Below, piece by piece: positions 4,913-5,173 of a stretch of DNA of 5,173 nucleotides. The notes beneath the pieces are model-generated. The model had not been told where the DNA came from and did not search any database. It saw only the letters and a list, made by a program, of their open reading frames with translations. Position numbers and translations under genes: made by a program. This DNA comes from Chloroflexota bacterium. GTDB taxonomy: Bacteria > Chloroflexota > Limnocylindria > Limnocylindrales > CSP1-4. Location: NCBI GenBank assembly GCA_021812735.1, contig JAKAMV010000730.1, positions 1 through 5,173 on the forward strand. Direction: 5' to 3'. How positions within the stretch are numbered: the stretch's first letter is position 1; each line of letters opens with the position of its first letter.

Positions 4913-5173
4913 ATGTCGGAGCGCCCGGTGGGCGAGGCGGATGACGCCGACCTCGTCCTCGCTGTCGCAGCCGGCTCGGAGGACGCCTTGGGCGCCCTCT
5001 ACGACCGCCATGCCGTCGGGGTCCATGCCATCGCGCTTCGAATGACCGGTGATCGAGGGACAGCGGAGGAAGTCGTGCAGGAGACGTTCCTCGCGCTCTG
5101 GAACCGCGCCGAGGCATTCGATCCCGGCGTCGCGTCGCTGGGCACGTGGCTGCGCTCGATCGCGCGCAACCGG
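4913..5173 (+). CDS. ECF (sigma70-family) RNA polymerase sigma factor, N-terminal part, cut by window edge
   Basis: The 87 residues present cover region 2 of an extracytoplasmic-function sigma factor, which binds core RNA polymerase and opens the -10 element. Seen: DADLVLAVAAGSEDALGALY (11-30, region 2.1 start), ALRMTGDRGTAEEVVQETFL (41-60, region 2.2, core-binding) and FDPGVASLGTWLRSIARNR (69-87, regions 2.3-2.4). Region 4 lies beyond 5173. ATG at 4913 is used; the GGGAG before it is too close to be ideal. GTG at 4928, with GGAG (4918-4921) at 6 bases, is a fair alternative. Four bases separate it from the Lrp-like stop, so the two are probably cotranscribed. The partner anti-sigma factor, if any, would be downstream, outside the window. 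Confidence 0.92.
   Translation, partial: MSERPVGEADDADLVLAVAAGSEDALGALYDRHAVGVHAIALRMTGDRGTAEEVVQETFLALWNRAEAFDPGVASLGTWLRSIARNR

Overview
The window is very GC-rich, with a coding style (CTC/GTC/GCG/CGG-rich codons, GTG/TTG starts, few AT-rich spacers) typical of a high-GC bacterium such as Actinomycetota or a soil or freshwater Chloroflexota. The sequence alone does not decide between these. It is an ordinary chromosomal neighbourhood: no insertion sequence, phage gene, CRISPR array, tRNA or rRNA is visible.

Layout from left to right: (1) a minus-strand block read toward position 1, made of an ornithine cyclodeaminase/mu-crystallin-family reductase (1524-2528), a GTGA-coupled EamA-type exporter (520-1527), and, after a 137-base gap, the N-terminal half of an NAD-type short-chain dehydrogenase (1-382, cut by the window edge). 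(2) A plus-strand single-domain cupin (2653-2970), divergent from the cyclodeaminase, with a strong 11-bp stem-loop in its leader. (3) Convergent with it, a class I mannose-6-phosphate isomerase of the short Bacillus type (3005-3946, minus). (4) A compact single-gene unit on the minus strand: sigma70-like promoter (4342-4370), 44-residue single-span membrane protein (4120-4254) and intrinsic terminator (about 4041-4073). (5) Divergent from it on the plus strand, an Lrp/AsnC-family regulator (4384-4908), followed after 4 bases by the start of an ECF sigma factor (4913 to the window end).

The most interesting spot is the AT-rich divergent region 4321-4395. A perfect 7-bp inverted repeat with a 3-base centre (4348-4364) fills exactly the 17-bp spacer between a TTGACC -35 and a TACAAT -10 box driving the small membrane protein. 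A second, shorter CCTA/TAGG repeat lies 30 bp away (centre to centre) over the start codon of the Lrp-like gene. This looks like an operator for the adjacent regulator, which would control the small membrane protein and possibly itself. That is inference from layout and needs binding data.

The other coherent group is cyclodeaminase plus exporter. The overlap of stop and start codons implies co-translation, so the exporter may handle the product or substrate of the reductase. The reductase lacks the usual GDxPGK-type active-site segment of true ornithine cyclodeaminases, so its substrate is open. No wholly novel system is demonstrated in this window.
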